Positions 1 through 6,070 are shown, counted from the stretch's first letter. The stretch is DNA of 8,141 nt from an uncultured Eubacteriales bacterium (GCA_900554625.1 USHP01000072.1:1-8141), one strand, 5' to 3'. Made by a program: numbers and translations. Notes: generated by a model not told the origin, from the sequence alone.

Positions 1-55
1 GTTGCTTGAACAATTTTTCCTTTAAAACTTTGTCTAACTTTTTGGGGTCACTTCA
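1..55. mobile_element. Probable IS3-family (IS150-like) insertion sequence terminus, rest outside window
   Basis: Read on the minus strand from base 55 inward, the sequence begins TGAAGTGACCCCAAAAAG and continues GTTAGACA. From memory this resembles the terminal inverted repeats of IS3-family elements, IS150 group, in Firmicutes, which start with TG followed by a GACCCCAAAAAGTTAGACA-like core. The element would extend left beyond base 1, so only one end is visible. No transposase reading frame can be assigned in 55 bases, and neither the target duplication nor the partner repeat can be seen. The call rests on motif recognition alone. The alternative is a solitary remnant of a decayed element. 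Confidence 0.5.
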
Positions 56-102
56 CTGCTGCTCCGGGCTTTTTGAGAAAGCATATATCGTTGGAATTTC
101 AG

Positions 103-459
103 CTAATCTGATGGAACACTTGAATTTTTGCCATAGTTCCGGAAGATCCGGATGATCCGCAAAATGTCCTTCTGCTCATCTTCGCTCATATTTTTTAACT
201 GGGCATTGATTTTCTCAATCAAAACATTTTGTGACGAAACTGGAACTGCATTCAGGGAGAACAATGCAGCTACTGGAACGTCCAAGGCTACTGCAATTTT
301 TGCAATGGTATCCACTGTTGGATTTTTCAGTGCTCGCTCAATCTGCCCCAAATGTGCCGGGCTGAGTCCTGCTTTGAAGGATAACTCTTCCTGACTCATA
401 TGCCGTTCCATTCGCAAGTCCCGGATACGCTGTCCAAGCTGCTTTGCAATATCACTCAT
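103..459 (-). CDS. XRE/Cro-CI family transcriptional regulator (118 aa)
   Basis: This is a small DNA-binding repressor-type protein. Residues about 8-64 form a helix-turn-helix of the XRE (HTH_3) family, with the typical run of a basic first helix, SQEELSFKAGLS turn, the recognition stretch around SPAHLGQIERALKNPT, and a closing DTIAKIAVALDVPVAALF. The remaining about 45 residues contain a charged predicted helix (DEQKDILRIIRIFRNYG) that could serve for dimerisation. No phage-repressor peptidase or metal-binding domain is present, so the inducer is unknown. The ATG at 459 is supported by a GAGGTGAGG ribosome site just upstream. The gene diverges from the small membrane-peptide gene across about 148 bases that hold a dyad and promoters, which suggests autoregulation and control of the divergent genes; that is inference. 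The family is secure; the regulon is not. Confidence 0.92.
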   Translation of the reverse strand: MSDIAKQLGQRIRDLRMERHMSQEELSFKAGLSPAHLGQIERALKNPTVDTIAKIAVALDVPVAALFSLNAVPVSSQNVLIEKINAQLKNMSEDEQKDILRIIRIFRNYGKNSSVPSD

Positions 460-477
460 AGCCTCACCTCTGCCATA

Positions 478-506
478 ATCTTAGAGGTTATCCAGGAATA
501 TGGCAA
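478..506 (-). promoter_or_regulatory. Candidate promoter of the XRE regulator gene
   Basis: On the minus strand TTGCCA (501-506) and TAAGAT (478-483) are separated by 17 bases, giving a short leader to the ATG at 459. Each box departs from consensus. An alternative is an extended -10, TGCTATAGT, at 510-518 on the same strand, which lies inside the dyad and would place the start near 503. Which one is used cannot be told from sequence. Confidence 0.45.
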
Positions 507-510
507 ATTA

Positions 511-542
511 CTATAGCAATTAAAAATATATAATTCCTATAG
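511..542. promoter_or_regulatory. Dyad between divergent promoters, candidate operator
   Basis: The left arm CTATAGCAATTA (511-522) and right arm TAATTCCTATAG (531-542) are inverted repeats matching at 11 of 12 positions, around an 8-base A/T spacer (523-530). The dyad ends 2 bases before the -35 box of the plus-strand promoter and lies just upstream of the minus-strand -35. A dimeric XRE protein encoded next door is the obvious candidate ligand, but that is inference from position. Part of the symmetry could come from the A/T-rich context. Confidence 0.5.
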
Positions 543-544
543 TA

Positions 545-573
545 TTGACACTGGAGATGGATCAGCTTATACT
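545..573 (+). promoter_or_regulatory. Strong sigma-A-type promoter for the small membrane peptide gene
   Basis: A perfect -35 box TTGACA (545-550) and a -10 box TATACT (568-573, one mismatch to TATAAT) are separated by exactly 17 bases. Transcription would start near 580, leaving about a 28-base leader to the ATG at 608. It is the best promoter match I noticed in the window. The adjacent upstream dyad suggests it is controlled by the divergent XRE regulator. The zinc-ribbon gene further downstream probably shares this transcript. Confidence 0.75.
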
Positions 574-607
574 ACATATGGAAACATAAAAGAAAAGGGA
601 GAGAATT

Positions 608-793
608 ATGGAATTGCTGTTTCTTGTTTACGTAGTATTAGGGTATTGGGCTGCAGGGGTAATATTTTTTGAAAACAAGGTTGTGATTCATACCTTTGGT
701 GCCTTGTTTATGCAAAAGATGTGCTTAGGCTGCTTTTTAGGGATTATCATCATTCCTTTGGCAATTCTCAAAAGAATTTTCTTTAGGAGATAA
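608..793 (+). CDS. Small two-helix membrane peptide of unknown function (61 aa)
   Basis: I do not recognise a named family. The product is almost entirely hydrophobic: one predicted membrane helix at about residues 3-21 (from MELLFLVYVVLGYWAAGVIFF), a short polar turn with ENK, and a second helix at about 40-57, ending in a basic tail KRIFFRR that should stay cytoplasmic. Two cysteines (39 and 42) sit at the start of the second helix. The ATG at 608 has an AGGGAG ribosome site 6 bases upstream and a near-consensus promoter before that, so the gene is probably real despite its size. It precedes the zinc-ribbon membrane protein gene by about 160 bases on the same strand, which suggests a joint role at the membrane. 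No toxin-like antitoxin partner is evident, although the hydrophobic, basic-tailed form would also suit a small membrane toxin. Confidence 0.7.
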   Translation: MELLFLVYVVLGYWAAGVIFFENKVVIHTFGALFMQKMCLGCFLGIIIIPLAILKRIFFRR

Positions 794-952
794 AGAAAAC
801 TGTGAATCTGAAAGTGCCAAAGCGGTATTTCCACGAGGAAGGGAAGGTGGTCTGTATCCTCTTAGGGATAGAACTTGCACAATCTTGTTCCCGCATCGTT
901 AGGGTATGCCAATAAACTGAAAATTGAGACGCTAGAAAAAAGGAGAATATTG

Positions 953-2275
953 ATGTTTTGCAAATATTGCGGCAATCAAATTGAGGAAGATGCTGCCTTT
1001 TGCAATGTGTGCGGTAAACCAGTTTCCCGGAATCACCGGGAATCCACTGGCAAATCAACCCATACAAGAGGAAAATATCAGCGAAAAGTAAAACGCAGAA
1101 GAGTATCCAAACTATGTGTTATTGGCATTGTGATCCTCTGTATCGGCGTGTGTGGCTTAGGATTTGGTCTGATGAACTCGGTGGGGGAAGATTCCATTGC
1201 TACGGTTCAGAATGGCTATTTAGGCGAGTATACGGATATTACAGTCAAGGAGATACTATACCGGTGTTACGGGATGCTGCATGAGAAAGAAGAATGGGAC
1301 GGTGGAATAACAGATTCTGGGTTAGAAATTGTACAAGTAAAGTACTACGATGAAGGAATGGAAGAAGATGCTACCACCATTCAATTCACCATGCTGAATG
1401 AACAGTGCTTTAAAATCACGGCATTTGTTGATCCGATGAACCCTGTGGAGAAACCCACAGATTTGCTTGCTATTATGAACTACAATTATTTGACTGCCTA
1501 TATGGGAATTCATCGTTCCGTGGCGGGGGATTTGTCTGCAGAGAAAGATCTGGTTGCCAGACTTGGTCAGATTTCCGGGTCGGCTGTAGCATATGGGGCG
1601 TCTGCGGACTATAGCGGCGATCGGGCAGCACTCTGTGAAATAGATGGGCAAACACCGCTGAATGTAGATGTTGTCATGCTGTTGGACAGTTATGGTCTAT
1701 TTGACATGTCTTACTATTCGGGGACGGATGCATACGATCAGGTCACAACGGAGCCATATGAAACGGAGGCGGGCCTAACACAGACGCAGCCGTCACAGGC
1801 GACAGCTGCGGAGGCGGATACGTTGCTGCTTGCTGTGCTCAAAGGGGAAACAGCCTTTCTTTTTGGTGACACATATGAACATGTCACCATTCAGAGTGTA
1901 AAGAGGATAAGGGATAGCGAGTTTGATAATCCTCTGGTTCCTGCCTCATATACCTATGTTGATATGGATCAAGATGGACAGCAAGAGATAATCGTACAAT
2001 TGGATAGTGATGTCAGTGGCTGGCGGTTGGTCCTGAGGTATCAGGACGGTAGTGTATATGGCTATGGTTACCCTTTTCGCGGATTACAAAGTATCTCTGT
2101 AGATGGCCTGTGTATGAGTTCTTCGGGGGCTGCCTACTCGGATGTTTTTCGATTGCGATTTGATGGCAATGAAGTACGTGAGGAGTACCTGCCGTCCATC
2201 GAAACGGAGAATGCACTGAATAACTGGGTTGATGTTTCGTGGAGCGATTATCAAAGCCTCTTTTTTTGGTTTTGA
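953..2275 (+). CDS. Zinc-ribbon, single-pass membrane protein with large extracytoplasmic region (440 aa)
   Basis: The N-terminus carries a four-cysteine zinc ribbon (C3, C6, C17, C20; CKYC...CNVC), then a basic linker (about 26-53, ending KRRRVSK), one transmembrane helix (about 54-74) and a long predicted extracytoplasmic part. That part seems to have two segments, about 85-260 and 290-440, joined by a Thr/Gln/Glu/Ala-rich linker (about 265-290). In the second segment D337, D339, D341, G342 and E345 form a DxDxDG calcium-loop-like motif of the EF-hand or FG-GAP sort (DMDQDGQQE). The ATG at 953 is preferred because AGGAG lies at 941-945, 7 bases upstream; an in-frame TTG at 875 would place the ribbon internally and has no ribosome site. 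The architecture is common in clostridial proteins of unknown function. Membrane topology (ribbon inside, bulk outside) follows the positive-inside rule. No enzyme motif is visible. A sensing or surface-scaffold role is only a guess. Confidence 0.85.
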   Translation: MFCKYCGNQIEEDAAFCNVCGKPVSRNHRESTGKSTHTRGKYQRKVKRRRVSKLCVIGIVILCIGVCGLGFGLMNSVGEDSIATVQNGYLGEYTDITVKEILYRCYGMLHEKEEWDGGITDSGLEIVQVKYYDEGMEEDATTIQFTMLNEQCFKITAFVDPMNPVEKPTDLLAIMNYNYLTAYMGIHRSVAGDLSAEKDLVARLGQISGSAVAYGASADYSGDRAALCEIDGQTPLNVDVVMLLDSYGLFDMSYYSGTDAYDQVTTEPYETEAGLTQTQPSQATAAEADTLLLAVLKGETAFLFGDTYEHVTIQSVKRIRDSEFDNPLVPASYTYVDMDQDGQQEIIVQLDSDVSGWRLVLRYQDGSVYGYGYPFRGLQSISVDGLCMSSSGAAYSDVFRLRFDGNEVREEYLPSIETENALNNWVDVSWSDYQSLFFWF

Positions 2276-2296
2276 AGAGTAAACAGCGGACAAAAG

Positions 2297-2340
2297 AATA
2301 CTCCCTGTATCGGAACGATGCCTGTACAGGGAGTATTTTT
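2297..2340. terminator. Strong intrinsic terminator, probably bidirectional
   Basis: A perfect 13-bp stem (AATACTCCCTGTA at 2297-2309 with TACAGGGAGTATT at 2325-2337) encloses a 15-base loop and runs into a T-tract (TTTTT, 2336-2340) on the plus strand. It lies 22 bases after the zinc-ribbon stop codon. On the minus strand the same stem is followed by TTCTTTTG, so it can also end transcripts from the convergent rarD-like gene, whose stop is at 2389. Confidence 0.88.
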
Positions 2341-2388
2341 CAATTGGGCAAGAGTGGGGAAAGGACTCGGGGCAGCGGTGGAGGAACT

Positions 2389-3270
2389 TTATTTCCTCGG
2401 AACCGGGCTGCCCTTTCGGGTAAAGCTTCCGGTGATGAATAGAACCAGCGCAACCCAGATGAATCCATATCCTGTAAGATATGCCGGGGAAAACTGCTCC
2501 CGGAACACCACAAGTGCAATAAACAGGGAAAGAAAGGATGTGATGTACTGCAGAAAACCGGCAAGGCCCAGGGGCAGGGTGCGCAGGCTGCGGGTGTATA
2601 GGACAAGGGGGAGTCCTGTGACAATCCCGATTGCCGGTACAAGCCAGATGCGCCCCGGCGGTAGAAGAGCCATTGCGCCTGCGCCCCGGAGTTCACTTGC
2701 GATGACGTATGGCAGACACAGCGGCACAACGGCAAGTCCCTCCAGGAACAATGCGCACAGGGCATCAAGGGAGGCGTTCTTTTTCAGGGTGCTGTATACG
2801 CCGAAGGTGCCGGCAATGGATAACGCAATCCATGGCATACGACCGTAGCAGGCCGTCATCCACACAACACCGGCCACCGCCACGGAAATGCCGGCAGCCT
2901 GAAGGCGTCCGGGAATCTCGTGAAAGAATAAGTAGGCGAACAGACAGCATGACAGGGAATTCAGAAACGAACCCATGGTGGAGTCAAGCGTCCGGCCGCT
3001 GTTGACGGCGGCAATGCCCAAAAACCAGTTGAAGGCAATCATCCATCCCGCCCCCGCACTGCGCAGCATCAGCTTTCGGTCACGGAGCATGGCGGCAAGA
3101 TGGCTACCGCGTCCGACCGCAAGAATGAGAATGCCGGAAAATACGGTTGCCCACAGAATCCGGCTGGACAGGATGTATAGAGGTGGAAGCGGTTCCAGCG
3201 CGCGCCAGAACAGGGGCAGACACCCCCAGATGACGGAACTGCCCAATGCGAAGATCAGTGCCCGCTTCAT
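2389..3270 (-). CDS. rarD: RarD-type EamA/DMT superfamily transporter (293 aa)
   Basis: This integral membrane protein has about ten predicted hydrophobic helices arranged as two EamA halves. Marks of the RarD branch are the N-terminal GSSVIWGCLPLFWRAL, the NW pair at 81-82 followed by IAAVNSGRTLDSTMGSFLNSL, PWIALSIAGTFGVYSTLKK in the middle, and the C-terminal stretch from about 233 with LAGFLQYITSFLSLF and GYGFIWVALVLF. The length fits the family (about 290-300). RarD proteins are annotated as chloramphenicol-sensitivity proteins, but their true substrates are mostly unknown; DMT members usually export amino acids or other small metabolites. The gene starts 9 bases after the SDR stop codon with only a weak GGGAT-type ribosome site, so translation is probably coupled to the SDR. 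The proposed link to the upstream importer is inference from position. Confidence 0.88.
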   Translation of the reverse strand: MKRALIFALGSSVIWGCLPLFWRALEPLPPLYILSSRILWATVFSGILILAVGRGSHLAAMLRDRKLMLRSAGAGWMIAFNWFLGIAAVNSGRTLDSTMGSFLNSLSCCLFAYLFFHEIPGRLQAAGISVAVAGVVWMTACYGRMPWIALSIAGTFGVYSTLKKNASLDALCALFLEGLAVVPLCLPYVIASELRGAGAMALLPPGRIWLVPAIGIVTGLPLVLYTRSLRTLPLGLAGFLQYITSFLSLFIALVVFREQFSPAYLTGYGFIWVALVLFITGSFTRKGSPVPRK

Positions 3271-3279
3271 ATCCCGTTA

Positions 3280-4038
3280 TCACCAGGCAAGGAAACCGCC
3301 GTCAACCGGAAGCAGAATGCCCGTCACATAGGCGGCCTCCTCCGAGGCCAGGAACACGCTCGCGGCACGCAGATCATCCTCTACGCCCCAACGTCCGACC
3401 GGAATGCGTGTCAGCAGATGACCACTGCGGGACAGATCGGAAAAGTATTCCCGGTTCATATCGGTATTCATATACCCCGGCGCAATGCAGTTGACGGTGA
3501 TGCCGTAGGGCGCCCAGTCGTTGGACATAGCCTTGCTCATCTGCACCACGCCGCCCTTGGAGGCTGCGTAGCCCAGCGACATACGCCCGCCGATGACGCT
3601 CAGCAGGGACGCCGTGTTAATGATGCGCCCATAGCGCTGTTCCATCATCACCTTTGCGGCAAGCTGGCTCATCAGGAACACCGCATCATAGTTTACCTTT
3701 CGGATGGCGTCCCAGTCCTCCTCGGGGAAGTCCTGAGAGGTGTGGTTGCGGTTGATGCCGGCGTTGTTGACCAGAATGTCCAACCGTCCCCCCAAAAGTC
3801 CGAGGGCTTCATTGAAGCCACGTTTCAGGTCATCACGCCGGGACAGATCACAGACCACACCGTGGGCTGCAGCGCCATGGTCTGCCGAGATCTGAGCGGC
3901 AGCGGTCTTGCAGCTGTCCGTGGTGGAGATAACCACAACTTCTGCACCCTGATCGTGGAGGGCCTGCGCAATGGAGCGGCCAAGGCCGCGGGAACCGCCG
4001 GTGACGATGGCTTTGCGGCCGGTGAGATCAAACATCAT
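3280..4038 (-). CDS. Short-chain dehydrogenase/reductase, classical SDR (252 aa)
   Basis: This is an NAD(P)-dependent oxidoreductase with a Rossmann fold. The cofactor motif TGGSRGLG is at 13-20, NNAG at 91-94, and the catalytic tetrad reads N116, S144, Y157, K161 (YAASK). The tail has the PVGRWG..DDL..A.VFLASE.A.YVTG..L.VDGGF pattern of classical SDRs. The opening FDLTGRKAIVTGGSRGLG and this tail most resemble the 2-deoxy-D-gluconate/gluconate 5-dehydrogenase (KduD/IdnO-like) branch, but SDR substrates cannot be set from such motifs. Arg17 within the glycine motif leans toward NADP(H). Two ATG codons open the frame; the start at 4038 is taken, with AAGAGG about 9 bases upstream. It lies between the importer operon's hairpin and the rarD-like gene, with no promoter of its own that I can find. 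Confidence 0.93.
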   Translation of the reverse strand: MMFDLTGRKAIVTGGSRGLGRSIAQALHDQGAEVVVISTTDSCKTAAAQISADHGAAAHGVVCDLSRRDDLKRGFNEALGLLGGRLDILVNNAGINRNHTSQDFPEEDWDAIRKVNYDAVFLMSQLAAKVMMEQRYGRIINTASLLSVIGGRMSLGYAASKGGVVQMSKAMSNDWAPYGITVNCIAPGYMNTDMNREYFSDLSRSGHLLTRIPVGRWGVEDDLRAASVFLASEEAAYVTGILLPVDGGFLAW

Positions 4039-4061
4039 AACAGAAAGCCTCTTTTCTTCTT

Positions 4062-4100
4062 AAAATGGCGGCGCGGCGGGAGGATGCCTGGCCGCGCCGC
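4062..4100 (-). terminator. GC-rich hairpin with short U-tract after the binding-protein gene
   Basis: A perfect 10-bp stem (GCGGCGCGGC at 4068-4077 with GCCGCGCCGC at 4091-4100) has a 13-base loop. Read on the minus strand it is followed by CATTTTAAG, so the U-tract is only four residues. It starts 12 bases after the binding-protein stop codon and ends about 30 bases before the SDR start. The very stable stem with a weak U-tract fits partial termination or 3'-end protection of the importer mRNA. It has no T-tract in the plus direction. Confidence 0.7.
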
Positions 4101-4112
4101 TGGGTTGTAAAA

Positions 4113-5300
4113 TCAGTTGTCGTTTTCGGGAGCGACGACCCACTTGCCGTCTTCTACCTTGATAACCGTCATGTCACGGTTGACCATCCGGTTCTCGTCA
4201 AATGTTGCGAAGCCGGTTTCTCCGTCCCATTCCCGGATTTTCAGCAACTCCTGGTACAGAGAATCACGATCTGTTGCGCCATTTTTCAGTGCGGCCTCAA
4301 TCATCGCCAGGGATTCATAGGCGTTGGTGGCAAAGTAGTTGGGGCTTTCGTTGTACAGCGCACGGTATTTTTCTGTAAATGCGGCAATGCGGGCATCGGG
4401 GTTGTCGGCTAAGAAGATGGTCATGGAATACACGCCCTCGGCAGCGTCGCCGGCCAGTTCCAGGAAGTCGTCGGTGTAGATCATGCCGCTGGAGACCCAT
4501 TTCACATCGCCCAGGTCAATCTGCTTGGCCTGCTGGAGCATGGTGCCCATGTCGTTGTAGCTGGTGACGCAGATGACAAGCTCAGGGTTGGCGGACTTCA
4601 GCTTGGTCAGGATGGAGGAGAAGTCGCTGACCTGGCCCTGCACATAGCTCTCGGTGAGGACCACTTCGCCGCCCAGCAGCGGAATCTGCTCGTTGAGGAT
4701 GTCGCTGAGCACAATGCCGGAGTCGTTCTCCAGGTGGACGATGGCGATTTTCTTGGCGCCCAGCTTGTTCACGGCCACATCCGCCAGCCATTCAAACTCG
4801 GTGTCGTTGGAGTTCTGCAGGCGGAACAGGTGGTCGTTTGCGGTGGTTATGTCGGGGTGACCGGCGGTAGGCGCCATCTGAACCATTCCGGCCTCCTGGT
4901 AGATGGGGGCGCCTGCCAGGACGCAGGTGCTGTTGTAGCTGCCGATTTCGGCAATATACTTGGAGTCGGAGGTGACCATCTGTGCGATGTTGGAGGCTTC
5001 CTTGGGGGTGCTCTTGTCATCGTAGTAGTCAATCTGGATCATTTTGCCGTTGATGCCGCCGGCTTCGTTGATTTCGGCGGCCTTCATGTCCAGCGCTTTC
5101 TTGAAGAAGTTGCCGTACTGCGCATCATCGCCCGTGAAGGGAGCGCCGCAGGCAATGTAGTACTTATCTTCTCCGGATGCCCCGGAAGAGGTTGAAGCTG
5201 CGGACGTGCTGCTGGCAGACTGCGAATCCGCCGAACCGCAGCCTGCTAGCATCGACAGGGCGGCCGCCATTGCCAATAAGAAACTCAGTGACTTTTTCAT
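4113..5300 (-). CDS. livK: Lipoprotein substrate-binding protein of a branched-chain-amino-acid-type ABC importer (395 aa)
   Basis: This is the extracytoplasmic ligand receptor of the HAAT importer. A lipoprotein signal peptide (MKKSLSFLLAMAAALSMLAGC) gives a lipobox LAGC with Cys21 as the lipidation site, then a Ser/Thr/Ala-rich linker (22-45). From about 46 to 385 it is a type I periplasmic-binding-protein fold (Peripla_BP_6), with PFTG at 54-57, the segment GGINGKMIQIDYYDDKSTP (81-99), and GSYNSTCVLAGAPIYQEAG (120-138). By eye this last segment and APTAGHPDIT (143-152) align with the leucine-binding LivJ/LivK pocket, but the position of the LivJ Thr that contacts the ligand amine appears to be Gly147. 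The ligand is therefore left open. The ATG at 5300 has AAAGGAG 6 bases before it. It is the last gene of the liv cluster and is followed by a hairpin, which would stabilise its mRNA. The livK symbol denotes the family, not proven leucine binding. Confidence 0.9.
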   Translation of the reverse strand: MKKSLSFLLAMAAALSMLAGCGSADSQSASSTSAASTSSGASGEDKYYIACGAPFTGDDAQYGNFFKKALDMKAAEINEAGGINGKMIQIDYYDDKSTPKEASNIAQMVTSDSKYIAEIGSYNSTCVLAGAPIYQEAGMVQMAPTAGHPDITTANDHLFRLQNSNDTEFEWLADVAVNKLGAKKIAIVHLENDSGIVLSDILNEQIPLLGGEVVLTESYVQGQVSDFSSILTKLKSANPELVICVTSYNDMGTMLQQAKQIDLGDVKWVSSGMIYTDDFLELAGDAAEGVYSMTIFLADNPDARIAAFTEKYRALYNESPNYFATNAYESLAMIEAALKNGATDRDSLYQELLKIREWDGETGFATFDENRMVNRDMTVIKVEDGKWVVAPENDN

Positions 5301-5321
5301 AATGATCTCCTTTCATTTTCA

Positions 5322-5337
5322 GGCGTTCTGCAACGCC
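5322..5337 (-). other. Small hairpin in the livF to binding-protein gap
   Basis: GGCGTT (5322-5327) and AACGCC (5332-5337) form a 6-bp stem with a 4-base CTGC loop in the 59-base gap between livF and the binding-protein gene. On the minus strand it is followed by TGAAAATG rather than a U-tract, so it is not a terminator. It could protect the 5' end of a processed binding-protein transcript. A stem of this size can also arise by chance. Confidence 0.35.
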
Positions 5338-5359
5338 GGTTGTCATGGATGGGGGTGGG

Positions 5360-6070
5360 TTATGCGCCGCCGCCGAGGTAGGAAGCATAGACCAGCTCGT
5401 TGTGGAGCAGGTCCGTACCGGCGCCTTCCAGCGTGATTTTGCCGTTTTCCAGAACGTAGCCATAGTCGGCGATGGACAGTGCACCGAAGGCGTTTTGTTC
5501 AATAAGCAAAATTGTGACGCCTTGGTTTTTGATTTCCTCGATGAGCTGAAAAATCGTCTCGGTAAGAATCGGCGACAACCCCAGCGAGGGTTCGTCAAGC
5601 ATCAGCATATTGGGGCTGCTCATCAGGGCACGGCCAATGGCGAGCATCTGCTGCTCTCCGCCGGAGAGGGTGCCGGCCTGCTGGCTGATGCGCTCTTTCA
5701 GAATGGGAAACAATTCGAATACCCGTTCAAACGAGGGACCCAGTGTGGCGCGCTTTCTGGTGTAGCCCCCCATCAGCAGGTTCTCCTGCACCGTCATTTT
5801 CGGGAATATCTGCCGTCCTTCCGGAGACAATGTGACACCTCGGGTCACAATGCGGTTGGCGGGCATTCCACACAGATTTTCCCCATTGTAGATGATTTGT
5901 CCGCTGCGGGGTTTGACGGTTCCGGCGATGGATTTCAACAAGGTGGATTTTCCGGCGCCGTTGGAGCCGATCAGAGCCACAATGGTGCCTTTTTCCACCT
6001 TCATGTTGACGTCCCACAGCGCGTGAAGACGGCCATAAAACGTGTTAAGTTGACTGATTTCCAGAAGCAT
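5360..6070 (-). CDS. livF: HAAT ABC importer ATP-binding protein LivF (236 aa)
   Basis: This is one of the two cytoplasmic ATPases that power the importer. Walker A is GSNGAGKST at 35-43, Q-loop Gln87 lies in SPEGRQIFPKMTV, the signature LSGGEQQ is at 135-141, Walker B is LMLDEP at 156-161, and the LivF-typical EQN (191-193) replaces the H-loop histidine found in LivG. SPEGR and the YVLENG tail are characteristic of LivF. The length matches the family (about 235). The ATG at 6070 is chosen: GGAGGT lies 10 bases upstream. The alternative GTG at 6082 overlaps that ribosome site and can be dismissed. The gene overlaps the livG end by 26 bases, which indicates tight translational coupling. A 59-base gap with a small hairpin follows, then the binding-protein gene. 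Confidence 0.96.
   Translation of the reverse strand: MLLEISQLNTFYGRLHALWDVNMKVEKGTIVALIGSNGAGKSTLLKSIAGTVKPRSGQIIYNGENLCGMPANRIVTRGVTLSPEGRQIFPKMTVQENLLMGGYTRKRATLGPSFERVFELFPILKERISQQAGTLSGGEQQMLAIGRALMSSPNMLMLDEPSLGLSPILTETIFQLIEEIKNQGVTILLIEQNAFGALSIADYGYVLENGKITLEGAGTDLLHNELVYASYLGGGA

Noticed and set aside
68..82. Small GCTTT/AAAGC inverted repeat after the XRE gene
   Set aside because: The 5-bp stem is weak and not followed by a U-tract on the minus strand, so it does not support a terminator call.
875..952. Upstream TTG start extending the zinc-ribbon protein by 26 residues
   Set aside because: It has no ribosome site and puts a non-conserved stretch before the ribbon; the ATG at 953 has AGGAG at the right distance and starts directly at the zinc ribbon.
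2381..2398. Small inverted repeat GAGGAA/TTCCTC at the end of the rarD-like gene
   Set aside because: It overlaps the stop codon and has no U-tract on the minus strand; the strong stem at 2297-2340 is the better terminator.
3418..4110. Long plus-strand open frame (230 codons) opposite the SDR gene
   Set aside because: The minus strand encodes a complete SDR with cofactor motif and catalytic tetrad; the opposite frame shows no family motif and is a by-product of GC-rich codon bias.
4734..5195. Plus-strand frame (153 codons) opposite the binding protein
   Set aside because: Gly/Val-rich shadow of the binding-protein codons; no ribosome site or motif was evident.
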